From Accumulibacter sp. (lineage in GTDB: Bacteria; Pseudomonadota; Gammaproteobacteria; Burkholderiales; Rhodocyclaceae), in the NCBI GenBank assembly GCA_020049495.1, contig JAIFKU010000117.1, positions 1-39,157 of the forward strand: a stretch of DNA of 39,157 nt, read 5' to 3'. Positions 16,321-23,939 of the stretch are shown here, one piece after another. The first letter of the stretch is position 1. Every line of letters begins with the position of its first letter. The translations under genes were made by a program, and so were the position numbers. The notes under the pieces are model-generated. The model was not told the origin of the DNA, searched no databases, and was given only the letters and a program-made list of their open reading frames with translations.

Positions 16321-17727
16321 TCAAATCACCTTCGAATAACGCTTGCTTTCACGATCAGTGCGCAGATACCTGTCGAACACCATCGATATCGCTCGGACCA
16401 GCATGCGTCCGGTTGGCAGGACGATGATTCGCTTCTCCTCGATGCGCAACAGGCCAGCCACCACCATCTCGCGCAGTGCCGCAAGCTCGGTCGCAAAGTA
16501 GGACTTGAATTCGATCCCGTGCGCGGCCTCGACTGATGCGAACGAAAGTTCAAAGTGGCACATCAGTGACTGGATGACAGAGCGCCGCAGGATGTCGTCA
16601 GCATTCAGCTCGACGCCACGAAACACTGGCATCACGCCCTGGTCGAGGTGATCGTAGTATTCATCGAGCGTCTTGACGTTCTGGTAATAGCTAGCCCCGA
16701 CCTTGCTGATCGACGAAATGCCGAAAGACAGCATGTCGCAATCCGAGTGCGTCGAGTAACCCTGGAAATTACGGTGCAAACGCCCTTCGCGCTGGGCGAT
16801 GGCCAGTTCGTCATCAGGCTTGGCAAAGTGGTCCATGCCGATGAACACGTAACCCGCTTCGGTCAGCTTGCTGATGGCCAGCGATAGAATCTGCAGGCGG
16901 TTGTCAGCCGTCGGCATGTCGGATTCGAGGATGCGCCGCTGCGGCTTGAACAGGCTCGGCAAATGCGCGTAGTTGTAGATCGACAGGCGATCTGGACTGG
17001 CCGCGATGACGCGATCGAGGGTACGGTCAAAACCGCTCACCGACTGCCGTGGCAGGCCATAGATCAGGTCGATGCTGATCGACTTGAAGCCGTTGGCACG
17101 CGCCGCGTCGATCACGGCGATGGTTTCTTCTTCGCTCTGGATGCGATTGATTGCCTGCTGAACGCTCTCGTCGAAGTCCTGTACGCCAATGCTCATGCGG
17201 TTGAAGCCCAGTTCGCCGAGTAGTTCGACGGTGGCGCGATCGACCTTGCGCGGATCGACTTCGATGGAATATTCGCCGTTGTCGACGAGCCGGAAATGCT
17301 TGCGCGTCGCCGCCATCAACTGGCGCATTTCGTCGTGCGAAAGAAAGGTCGGCGTCCCGCCGCCCCAGTGCAATTGCTCGACGACATTATCACCGTCCGC
17401 CAGAACACTGCTCTGCAGCGCCAGTTCCCGGGCCAGATAACGCAGGTACTTGGCTGACCGGCCGTGATCCTTGGTGATGATCTTGTTGCAGGCGCAGTAG
17501 TAGCAGATGGTGCTGCAGAACGGGATGTGGACATACAGCGAAAGCTGCTGACGCGCACCGCCATTGCTCGCACCGGCACGATGGCTCAGCCAGTGCTTGC
17601 AGGACTCGGCGCTGAAATGATCGACAAAACGGTCGGCCGTCGGGTAGGACGTGTAGCGTGGACCGTTGATGTCAAAGCGGTGGATGATCTGCGGATCAAA
17701 GACGACTTGTTCTATAGCGGAGCTCAT
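16321..17727 (-). CDS. hemN: Oxygen-independent coproporphyrinogen III oxidase
   Basis: A 468-residue radical-SAM enzyme that converts coproporphyrinogen III to protoporphyrinogen IX for heme synthesis without oxygen. The 4Fe-4S ligands are Cys71, Cys75 and Cys78 (HIPFCSTICYYCACNK, with Cys80 also present as in HemN). The N-terminal YTSYPTADRF, the HWGGGTPTF motif and the C-terminal HemN domain are all seen. Length and motifs indicate genuine HemN; the shorter HemW lacks the fourth Cys context. It is the last gene of a minus-strand run behind hemerythrin, DUF2249, a membrane protein and SirB2, 29 bp after sirB2. An FNR-type box heads the run at 20359-20372, which suits anaerobic induction. 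Confidence 0.95.
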   Translation of the reverse strand: MSSAIEQVVFDPQIIHRFDINGPRYTSYPTADRFVDHFSAESCKHWLSHRAGASNGGARQQLSLYVHIPFCSTICYYCACNKIITKDHGRSAKYLRYLARELALQSSVLADGDNVVEQLHWGGGTPTFLSHDEMRQLMAATRKHFRLVDNGEYSIEVDPRKVDRATVELLGELGFNRMSIGVQDFDESVQQAINRIQSEEETIAVIDAARANGFKSISIDLIYGLPRQSVSGFDRTLDRVIAASPDRLSIYNYAHLPSLFKPQRRILESDMPTADNRLQILSLAISKLTEAGYVFIGMDHFAKPDDELAIAQREGRLHRNFQGYSTHSDCDMLSFGISSISKVGASYYQNVKTLDEYYDHLDQGVMPVFRGVELNADDILRRSVIQSLMCHFELSFASVEAAHGIEFKSYFATELAALREMVVAGLLRIEEKRIIVLPTGRMLVRAISMVFDRYLRTDRESKRYSKVI

Positions 17728-17756
17728 GTTGCCAGTTTACCCCAGGTCGATCAGGA

Positions 17757-18140
17757 TCATGCGAACACACCGTACGGGCTGCGGGCAAGCGCCACTGAAA
17801 CGATCCAGGCAAAGACCAGCAGCGCGAGCACAAAATAGACAGCACGCGACGCTTTGGTCTTTCCCCGCTTGAGTGCCATCGTACCCAACAGGATATACAA
17901 CAGCAAACCGATCACCTTGGCCGTTAGCCAGCCGTGAACGAACGGTACCTGGGCGCTGATCACAGCCAGCGCAATGGCGCTGCCAAGCAGCAGGGTATCG
18001 ACGACGTGCGGAACAATCCGCACCAAGCGCCGCGCCAGCCAGGGTGAATCGGACAGCATCCAGTAACCGCGCAGGACGAAGCCGGACGCGCTGAGCACGA
18101 CGCAAGTGAGGTGCAGATGCTTCAGGGCAAGGAATATCAT
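17757..18140 (-). CDS. SirB2-family membrane protein
   Basis: A 127-residue protein with four membrane helices and the SirB2 pattern: HLHLTCVVLSASGFVLRGYW at the N-terminus, then RIVPHVVDTLLLGSAIAL and GLLLYILLGTMALKRG. SirB2 was first named as an invasion-gene regulator, but its biochemical role is not settled. Its conserved membrane His residues (H8, H10 and H45 here) suggest heme or metal contact, which is inference. It overlaps the preceding membrane-protein gene by four bases (ATGA), showing translational coupling, and lies 29 bp before hemN. This places it in the low-oxygen operon. Confidence 0.85.
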   Translation of the reverse strand: MIFLALKHLHLTCVVLSASGFVLRGYWMLSDSPWLARRLVRIVPHVVDTLLLGSAIALAVISAQVPFVHGWLTAKVIGLLLYILLGTMALKRGKTKASRAVYFVLALLVFAWIVSVALARSPYGVFA

Positions 18141-19453
18141 GGATGGGGCTGGCTAGATTGGGCAGCAATGACGGCAGCGATTTTCTGCTGGTGGGCACGA
18201 TAGACCGACATCGCCGCCAACAGGTTCAGCAACAGCCCGCCATGGGCCACAATCAGTGCCAGGCCGGCCGGATAAACAAACCACTCCGGCCAGAATACGG
18301 CCAGCAGGAGCAAGGCACAGGAGACAAAATGCGCCAGCATCTGGCAATTCATCGCCTGCTCGGCAATGATCTTCTTCATGTTCGGCGCCATCACTCTGCC
18401 CTGCCCCTGATTCTGCAGGTGGAGCCAGATCAGGAAAGGAACGATCTTGTAGAGCATGCCGACGATGACCGACACAAATCCGCCAAAAAGCAGCAACACG
18501 CCGCACAGCAGCGGCCAGCCCGGCCATTCGCCAAGCGCCGGAACAGCCATAGCCAGAAGCCAGACGGCACAGGCTGCCAATGCACTGCACATGGCGACGC
18601 GCCAGAGGTGCTGGGTGGCATCAAAACGGGCGCGCTTGCTGCGCCACTGGATGTTCAGGGTGATGCCGGCAAAGAGCGCCGCCACGGCAACGACCGCCAG
18701 GCTCGAAAACATCGAAACAGAATCCGGTGCGGCGAAATCGGCAATCGTCCAGATGAGGACAATCGCCAGTGCCGAGATCGAGAACCCGCGTCCGAACCAG
18801 TCGGGGTAGGCTGGCGTGAGTTGGAACATCGGAACCACCACATATCCGACGGCGGCAAGCAGTACCGTTCCCCAGGCAACAAAACCCCAGCCCAGATGGA
18901 TGTTCGCCAGTTGCAGCAGTGGCAGATTCAGTGACGCGCCAAACGACAGCGACAGCGCCACGCCGAGGCCGATCGTCACCGCCAGTCCGAGCAGCGAGAG
19001 TTTCAGACCGCCTATGGTCGGACTGGTGGCAGGGATGCCGGACAGGGCATAGGCGGCAGCAGCAATAAAAACGGCTACCCCCGCGCCAAGAAATACGGCC
19101 GCCGCAGTGAACCAGTACGGAAGAAAACTCAGGAAAGCGAGAACGAGAAACAAGGTACCCAGCGTAATTGCCGCATGCACGACACCCGACACCCACAGCG
19201 GCCTCGCCATATTGGCTCCGGCCACCACCGGCAGAATCTGCAGCATGGCGCCGAACATGACCTGCAACATGAAGCCGACGGTAATCAGATGGGTCAGCGC
19301 CAGTGCCTCGGGCGTCCAGCGCGAGGCAAACAGATCGGCACCGCTCCACAGCAGCAGTACACCGGCAAGAATGCCGAACACAGGCGCTGTCAGGAAAAAG
19401 CGGAACGGAGCCGCGATCGGTGGCGACTGGTCATACGAGAGAAGTGCCTGCAT
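18137..19453 (-). CDS. Polytopic membrane protein with conserved-looking histidines (NnrS or heme-copper-oxidase-like)
   Basis: A 438-residue inner-membrane protein with about 12 helices. Histidines fall inside or at the edge of helices at residues 55 (LALTHLITVGFM), 93 (SGVVHAAITLG), 186 (LANIHLGWGFVAWG), 345 (LIWLHLQNQG), 375 (MLAHFVSC) and 404 (LIVAHGGLLLN). The helix-packing style and TH-x-x-TVGF motif recall NnrS and the catalytic subunits of heme-copper oxidases, which also use paired membrane His for heme and metal. The exact family was not recognised. It lies between a DUF2249 gene (34 bp upstream) and sirB2 (4-bp overlap) in an operon with hemerythrin and hemN. A role in NO, oxygen or heme handling is inferred from context. 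Confidence 0.75.
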   Translation of the reverse strand: MQALLSYDQSPPIAAPFRFFLTAPVFGILAGVLLLWSGADLFASRWTPEALALTHLITVGFMLQVMFGAMLQILPVVAGANMARPLWVSGVVHAAITLGTLFLVLAFLSFLPYWFTAAAVFLGAGVAVFIAAAAYALSGIPATSPTIGGLKLSLLGLAVTIGLGVALSLSFGASLNLPLLQLANIHLGWGFVAWGTVLLAAVGYVVVPMFQLTPAYPDWFGRGFSISALAIVLIWTIADFAAPDSVSMFSSLAVVAVAALFAGITLNIQWRSKRARFDATQHLWRVAMCSALAACAVWLLAMAVPALGEWPGWPLLCGVLLLFGGFVSVIVGMLYKIVPFLIWLHLQNQGQGRVMAPNMKKIIAEQAMNCQMLAHFVSCALLLLAVFWPEWFVYPAGLALIVAHGGLLLNLLAAMSVYRAHQQKIAAVIAAQSSQPHP

Positions 19454-19487
19454 TACGCTTATCGTTTGTCCGATGGTGCCAGGTGAA

Positions 19488-19724
19488 TTATTTCGGCTTG
19501 TGCCACATCAGCACTTCTACCGTGCCATCCGGAGCATGTTCAGCCTGCCATTCAAAGCCGTTGAGTTCCAGTGCCCGGTACAGCGGAAAAGGTTCCCGAC
19601 CGACCAGCAGCAGGACTTTCTGTCCGGGCTGGATGGCGTCCAGCGCTTCCATGGTATGCACGAAAGGTTCCGGCGGCTCCATATTGCGCGCATCAACCAC
19701 CCTGTCTGCCTTTGCCTGTGTCAT
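19488..19724 (-). CDS. DUF2249 domain protein
   Basis: A 78-residue soluble protein with a TusA-like small alpha/beta fold. DUF2249 features are ARNMEPPEPFVHTMEALDAI, the strand QKVLLLVGREPFPLYRAL and the C-terminal DGTVEVLMWHK. The start is placed at the ATG at 19724. The longer reading frame extends through a dispersed repeat and its extra residues (HPRPLSQGARG) are a translation of that repeat. It lies between hemerythrin and the His-bearing membrane protein. DUF2249 genes are regularly found beside hemerythrin and NO-detoxification or denitrification genes; the molecular role is unknown. Confidence 0.85.
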   Translation of the reverse strand: MTQAKADRVVDARNMEPPEPFVHTMEALDAIQPGQKVLLLVGREPFPLYRALELNGFEWQAEHAPDGTVEVLMWHKPK

Positions 19725-19742
19725 TACCGGAACCTGTAGCGT

Positions 19743-19806
19743 GAGAGTCGAGGGAGCGACTCTCGAATCTCCCCTCGCCCCCTGGGAGAGGGGTCGGGGG
19801 TGAGGG
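19743..19806. repeat. Dispersed repeat with hairpin, between hemerythrin and DUF2249 genes
   Basis: A perfect hairpin GAGAGTCG-agggag-CGACTCTC (19743-19764) is followed by CCCCTCGCCC...GGGAGAGGGG...GGTGAGGG (19771-19806), the reverse-oriented relative of the repeat at 1413-1490. It sits inside the operon, so it may act as an mRNA processing or attenuation point between the first and second genes. Confidence 0.65.
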
Positions 19807-19858
19807 AAACGGGCAAGTCTTCGTTTTTCATAATGTGGTGTTGCTTCATCCATGCCCG

Positions 19859-20302
19859 TTAGTGGTGTAAGCCACTTTCAAGCTTTGGCAGCAGCGTGGA
19901 AAACTGATCGGCCAGATGCTGGTCGCATATCGGATAGAGCACGTTCTCTTCTTTCATATTGTGCTGCTGCATCATGATCAGCAGCGTTTCGGCATATCCC
20001 GAGTAATCGCTGGCATCGCGCGCCAACAGTGACGCTTCGGCGGCCTCGATCAGCTCGCGCATCTGCGCATGTTCGCCGCGCATGACCTGCGTTGGCCCCA
20101 TGCGCATGCCGGTACGTTCCTCAAACGCCGGAAAGAGCACCGATTCCTCAGCCTTGAAGTGGCCCAGCATGGCCTTGCTGAAGTCGCTGAACACGGTAAC
20201 AGCCGTATCCCACGCCCGCTCATTGATCGCCTTCTCCACAGCAACAAACAGTTCATCGCACTGGCGATGGTCGTAGGACATCAATTCACGAATAGTGTTC
20301 AT
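19859..20302 (-). CDS. Hemerythrin-domain protein
   Basis: A 147-residue four-helix-bundle protein with the diiron ligand set of hemerythrins: His12 (SYDHRQCDE), His48 and Glu52 (GHFKAEES), His78 (GEHAQM), and His114 with Glu118 (QQHNMKEEN). Bacterial members bind O2, or sense or scavenge NO and peroxide, in the cytoplasm. GAGGAATGTT precedes the ATG at 20302. It is the first gene of a minus-strand operon ending in hemN. An FNR/DNR-type box lies 57 bp upstream of the start. Oxygen or NO binding is the likely role; which one cannot be read from sequence. Confidence 0.93.
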   Translation of the reverse strand: MNTIRELMSYDHRQCDELFVAVEKAINERAWDTAVTVFSDFSKAMLGHFKAEESVLFPAFEERTGMRMGPTQVMRGEHAQMRELIEAAEASLLARDASDYSGYAETLLIMMQQHNMKEENVLYPICDQHLADQFSTLLPKLESGLHH

Positions 20303-20358
20303 AACATTCCTCGTCAGTTTCAGTTGAGAAATTGTCCTGCACGTACGGGTTTCATGAA

Positions 20359-20372
20359 TTGACGAAAATCAA
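20359..20372 (-). promoter_or_regulatory. FNR/DNR-type binding site upstream of the hemerythrin operon
   Basis: TTGAC-GAAA-ATCAA matches the FNR/Dnr consensus TTGAT-N4-ATCAA at nine of ten positions. On the minus strand a -10-like GACAAT lies at 20336-20331. If transcription starts about seven bases further on, the box is centred near -41.5, the usual position for an activator of this family. The binding and start site are inferred. Confidence 0.6.
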
Positions 20373-20462
20373 AACGGGAAAAAATACGCTCGACGCGTCT
20401 CCGTGCAGGTCACTTGTTCGCACAACAATGAAACACCGCAGCATAAATAGAACATAATTCCG

Positions 20463-20492
20463 TTGTCCTTCAAACGATTTTTTGTCTATATT
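20463..20492 (+). promoter_or_regulatory. Predicted promoter of uspA-2
   Basis: TTGTCC (20463-20468), an 18-bp spacer and TATATT (20487-20492) are the counterpart of the uspA-1 promoter, with the same spacing and similar bases. A perfect inverted repeat TTGTT-cgcac-AACAA lies just upstream at 20414-20428 and may be a regulator site. Confidence 0.5.
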
Positions 20493-20521
20493 GTGAGTGC
20501 ATCCATAACAAAGGAGTCATC

Positions 20522-20965
20522 ATGTTCAGACACATTCTTGTTCCTACCGACGGTTCTCCGTTCTCTCAGGACACGGTACGCCGCTCTGTTTCTTTCGCCA
20601 AGGATGTTGGTGCGCGCATTACCGCCTTCTATGCCAAGCCGGAATATCCAGTGACTTATTACGGAGAAGGTGCACTGATCGACCCGACGACACCGGAACA
20701 ATTTGCCGAGCTTGCCGAGCAGCAGGCGCAGGAAATTCTTGGCTTTGTCGAAAAACTATGCCAGGAAACAGGCGTTCAATGTAACTCGCTGACGCTGACC
20801 AGCGACATTCCCTATGAAGCGATCATCGAAGCGGCAACGCGAAGCAACTGCGATCTGATTTTCATGTCCTCGCATGGCCGGCGCGGGATCAGTGCCCTGC
20901 TGCTGGGCAGCGAGACCAACAAAGTGTTGACACACACCAAGATCCCGGTGCTGGTCTATCGCTGA
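20522..20965 (+). CDS. Universal stress protein, UspA family (copy 2)
   Basis: A 147-residue UspA paralogue of the gene at 912-1355. The two share MF-HILVPTDGS at the start, KIPVLVYR at the end and SHGRRG...ALLLGSET in the nucleotide loop. AAAGGAG lies directly upstream of the ATG. As in copy 1, the loop fits the ATP-binding class, with Ser in place of the first Gly. It is divergent from the hemerythrin operon and shares the control region that holds the FNR-type box, so it may answer to low oxygen, as Usp genes often do. This regulation is inferred, since the box is about 130 bp from the predicted start. Confidence 0.92.
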   Translation: MFRHILVPTDGSPFSQDTVRRSVSFAKDVGARITAFYAKPEYPVTYYGEGALIDPTTPEQFAELAEQQAQEILGFVEKLCQETGVQCNSLTLTSDIPYEAIIEAATRSNCDLIFMSSHGRRGISALLLGSETNKVLTHTKIPVLVYR

Positions 20966-21133
20966 GTCACGCGCCGTAATACTTTCCGGCATTCTCCCTG
21001 CGCCCCTATGCCGTTGGGCACCGACGCGTGACCCAGTTGCCCAGCACAGTGCGACCGAGGTGAGTGTTACTGGACGCTAACCAATCGGGACGAACTGATC
21101 AAAGCTCGGCACGCTAGCTGCGGGATGCTTTAT

Positions 21134-21961
21134 TCAGCGTCCCCAGGTATCCCGCATCCACGCAATCCCTTTTCGCGCTGCCTCATCCGCAGTAGGCGCC
21201 GGCAGAATCTCGAGAGAAACGGCTCCGCAATACCCGATGCCATCGAGCGAACGGGACACAAGATCGTAGTCAACATTCCCGGCACCCGGGTATCTGCGGT
21301 TCGAGTCCGAAATGTGGACATGGGTGATTCTTCCTGCGCATTTCCTGAACGATTCCTCCATGCTTTTGTCCTCGAGAAACATATGGTGTGTATCGAGAAG
21401 AAGGCCGATTGATTCCAGACCGGGACGTGCGAGATAGTCAAGCGTTTCGTCAGTCGTATTGAGCAGATCCGAAAAATAGTAGGCAACCGGCTCCAGCCCG
21501 GTAGGCACCTTCTTTTCGGCCGCATAGGCCGCGAGTGGAACAAGTTGGTCCGCAAGACGGTCAAGGTACTCCGTGAGACGCGCCCTGGTGCCGCATTTCC
21601 CCCGGATCAGCCCGAGGAAAACCACGGCGCCGAAATGCGCGGCCAGATCGATATGCTCACGCATCCGCTCCGCCGCTTTTTCCCTTATGGACGGATCATC
21701 GGAAGTCAGGCTCAGCCCATTAAAACCGTATTCAAGACCGGTCCCGATCGCCGCGATCCGGACTCCCGTTTCATCCGAATAGCGCGCCAGTAGTTCGGGA
21801 TCGAAGCTTGCAGGATTTCTGATATGAAGCTCGACGCAATCGAACCCCATGGTGGCGGCTTTCGCCATTCCCTCCGCGATGCCGCCCTGGAAGGGCACGG
21901 GAGCGCCTTCGCTGAGAATTTCCTGAGAAATGGCGATCCCGTAGCGTATTTTCCTTGCCAT
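21134..21961 (-). CDS. Sugar phosphate isomerase/epimerase (xylose isomerase-like TIM barrel)
   Basis: A 275-residue enzyme of the AP-endonuclease-2 TIM-barrel superfamily, which isomerises or epimerises ketoses and related sugars. Metal and acid residues sit at the expected strand ends: Glu157 (TGLEPVAYY), Asp190 with His192 (LLLDTHHMF), His216 (THVHISDSN) and Glu251 (VSLEILPAP). The start at 21961 has AGGTGA six bases upstream; longer in-frame starts enter the transaldolase gene. It is the last gene of an SDR-transaldolase-isomerase operon, 13 bp after transaldolase, under a divergent AraC regulator. The substrate is unknown. Inosose isomerase or dehydratase activity is possible but unsupported by neighbours. 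Confidence 0.83.
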   Translation of the reverse strand: MARKIRYGIAISQEILSEGAPVPFQGGIAEGMAKAATMGFDCVELHIRNPASFDPELLARYSDETGVRIAAIGTGLEYGFNGLSLTSDDPSIREKAAERMREHIDLAAHFGAVVFLGLIRGKCGTRARLTEYLDRLADQLVPLAAYAAEKKVPTGLEPVAYYFSDLLNTTDETLDYLARPGLESIGLLLDTHHMFLEDKSMEESFRKCAGRITHVHISDSNRRYPGAGNVDYDLVSRSLDGIGYCGAVSLEILPAPTADEAARKGIAWMRDTWGR

Positions 21962-21974
21962 GCCGATCACCTTT

Positions 21975-23018
21975 TCAGAGCGTGTAGAGCTTCTGCCATC
22001 CGGTCTTGTCAAATCCATCAAGCGTCATCACCGTGGCACCGTAGGCATCGAACGCTTCCGGCTTGAGCCCTTCGGGTTCGAAGGCCTGAGTGAATTCGGG
22101 CAAGGCCCTGGCAACGCGGGCCATGAGGTCGGTATCGATCGGATCATCGATGGCTATCCGACGCTGGATGGTTCCTGCGGCGTCGGCCTTGATGACGTCG
22201 TCCTGGATTTTCGGGTGGATGGTCATATGCGCCAAGGCGCCGACCATTCCGGACACCTGACGCGGCGTGCGGAACGCAGCCGGCATGAGCAACTGGCTGT
22301 ATCCGCGCTCCTTCATGATCGCGTAGCAGCGCTTAGTGACGGCGAGCGCCGCATCTTCGAGTTCGATGGTAGACAGCCCTGCCTTGCGCTGCTCGTTGAG
22401 CACGGCAAGATAATCCTGCAGTCTGCCCATGACCAGGGCGGCGGTCGATGGAGCGGGGGCAATGCCGCGGGCGATGGCGCGCTTGATACCGCGCGCGTTG
22501 GCTTCTGCCGCGGCGAGGATCTGCGAGACGGACACGCAAACAGTGGGTGTCGTCGGGATTCCGGCGGCGGCTAGTTCCTCGAGCACCTGGATACCCGATG
22601 CGGAACCGGGAATCTTGACCATGACGTTCTCGCCCCATGTAGAAATGGTGAGTCCCATCCGGTGCATCGCAGCACCGTTGCCGGAAATTTTCGGCTGAAC
22701 CTGGGAGCGGATATAGCCGTATTGCTTTCCGCTCGTCTCGTAAAGCTTTTGCAAGCGGCGAGAAACGCTACGCACAACAACGCCAAGCAGTTCGACCACC
22801 CGGTCATCACCCTGCGCAGTAGCCGGTATGGCCGCCACGGCATCCCGGTAGAGTTCAGGTTCCGTCGTCAGTGCCAGATAGGTGAGCGGCGGGTTGGACG
22901 TGCAGCCGATGGCGCCGCTTTCCAGCGCCGCGTCCAGTTCCGGCATGAGCGCGGAATCGTTGCACCATTGCGTCGGCGTATTCTTTGCCATCCAGTTCAG
23001 GTAGTCGTGCTTGATCAT
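21975..23018 (-). CDS. Transaldolase-family enzyme
   Basis: A 347-residue TIM-barrel aldolase. The Schiff-base lysine is Lys135 in NVMVKIPGS, the counterpart of Lys132 of E. coli TalB. The phosphate and acid motif region GAIGCTSNPPL (about 36-45) matches the family's ATTNPSL. It is longer than fructose-6-phosphate aldolases (about 220) and carries an extra helical stretch (VVRSVSRRLQKLYETSGKQYGYIRSQVQPK), so it is not a standard TalB. It may transfer or cleave a dihydroxyacetone unit from a sugar or sugar phosphate. It lies 47 bp after an SDR gene and 13 bp before a TIM-barrel isomerase. The three are likely one catabolic set; the substrate is not evident. Confidence 0.85.
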   Translation of the reverse strand: MIKHDYLNWMAKNTPTQWCNDSALMPELDAALESGAIGCTSNPPLTYLALTTEPELYRDAVAAIPATAQGDDRVVELLGVVVRSVSRRLQKLYETSGKQYGYIRSQVQPKISGNGAAMHRMGLTISTWGENVMVKIPGSASGIQVLEELAAAGIPTTPTVCVSVSQILAAAEANARGIKRAIARGIAPAPSTAALVMGRLQDYLAVLNEQRKAGLSTIELEDAALAVTKRCYAIMKERGYSQLLMPAAFRTPRQVSGMVGALAHMTIHPKIQDDVIKADAAGTIQRRIAIDDPIDTDLMARVARALPEFTQAFEPEGLKPEAFDAYGATVMTLDGFDKTGWQKLYTL

Positions 23019-23065
23019 GATTTTCTCTTCTCCTTTGGTTGATAGTGTAGGCAGTCGCTTCGCGC

Positions 23066-23812
23066 TCAGCCCATGTACATGCCGCCGTTGATATCGATGA
23101 CCGCGCCGGTGATGAACGCGGCGGAATCAGAGGCCAGGAACGCCACCATTGCCGCTATCTCTTCCGGTTTTCCCAGCCTCCCGACCGGAATCGCGTTATT
23201 GATCGCGACCATTTCGTCTTCGCTGAAGCCCTTGATGATATCGGTTTCCGTCGTTCCGGGAGCGACCGCGTTCACAGTAATGCCGTTGCGCGCGACTTTT
23301 CTTGCCAGGTGCCGGGTGAGGCCGATCACCGCCGCCTTGGAAGCAGCGTAAGCCGGACCGATACTGACCCCGCCGTTGCGACCAGCCAGCGAAGAGATGG
23401 AAATGATCCGCCCCCAGCCTTGCGCGAGCATCGGTTTGAGCGCTTCCCGCGAAGCAAAGAGGACGCCTTTGAGGTTGATATCCAGAACGCGATCCCATTC
23501 CGCTTCGGCAATCTGGTCGTAGGGCGTGTTGCTCAAGATTCCGGCGTTGTTGACCAGGATATCGAGCCTGCCGTAGCGCATCATCGTTTGGTCGATGAGT
23601 TGAACGATCTGGTCGGTACAGGACAAATCGACCTTGATCGCGATGGCCTCCGCGCCGGATGCCCGGACTTCATCCGCCGCCTTTTCGGCGACTTCAAGGT
23701 CGATATCGGCGATGACGGACACGATGCCTTTGGCGGCGAACGCAGCGACGATAGCCCTTCCTATCCCTCGTGCGCCTCCCGTCACGATCGCGACCCTGCG
23801 TAGACGTTCCAT
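23066..23812 (-). CDS. Short-chain dehydrogenase/reductase
   Basis: A 248-residue classical SDR oxidoreductase. The nucleotide-binding motif is TGGARGIG (11-18), with NNAG at 88-91, the catalytic Ser at 140/141 (ISISSLAG), and Tyr155 and Lys159 in YAASK. Asp36 at the end of the second strand (IADID) points to NAD rather than NADP. The C-terminal GAVIDINGGMYMG is typical of sugar and polyol dehydrogenases. The start at 23812 has AGAGGAAA just upstream; the longer frame starts before the promoter region. It is first in the SDR-transaldolase-isomerase operon and divergent from an AraC regulator. It probably oxidises a sugar alcohol or aldose that the next two enzymes process. Confidence 0.9.
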   Translation of the reverse strand: MERLRRVAIVTGGARGIGRAIVAAFAAKGIVSVIADIDLEVAEKAADEVRASGAEAIAIKVDLSCTDQIVQLIDQTMMRYGRLDILVNNAGILSNTPYDQIAEAEWDRVLDINLKGVLFASREALKPMLAQGWGRIISISSLAGRNGGVSIGPAYAASKAAVIGLTRHLARKVARNGITVNAVAPGTTETDIIKGFSEDEMVAINNAIPVGRLGKPEEIAAMVAFLASDSAAFITGAVIDINGGMYMG

Positions 23813-23939
23813 GCTTTTCCTCTTGTATAAAAATGAATGTCGAACCTGAACAAACGCTAACATCCGCAAGGGTAGATTAGTAACCTGATTTAAGAGACGC
23901 ATCCTTGAAAAGACCATTTTTGTCCACTATTCTAAGGTC

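Noticed and set aside
20966-21032. Inverted repeat GTCACGCG...CGCGTGAC after uspA-2
   Set aside because: The arms are only 8 bp with a 51-bp centre and no T-run. It is too weak to call a terminator.
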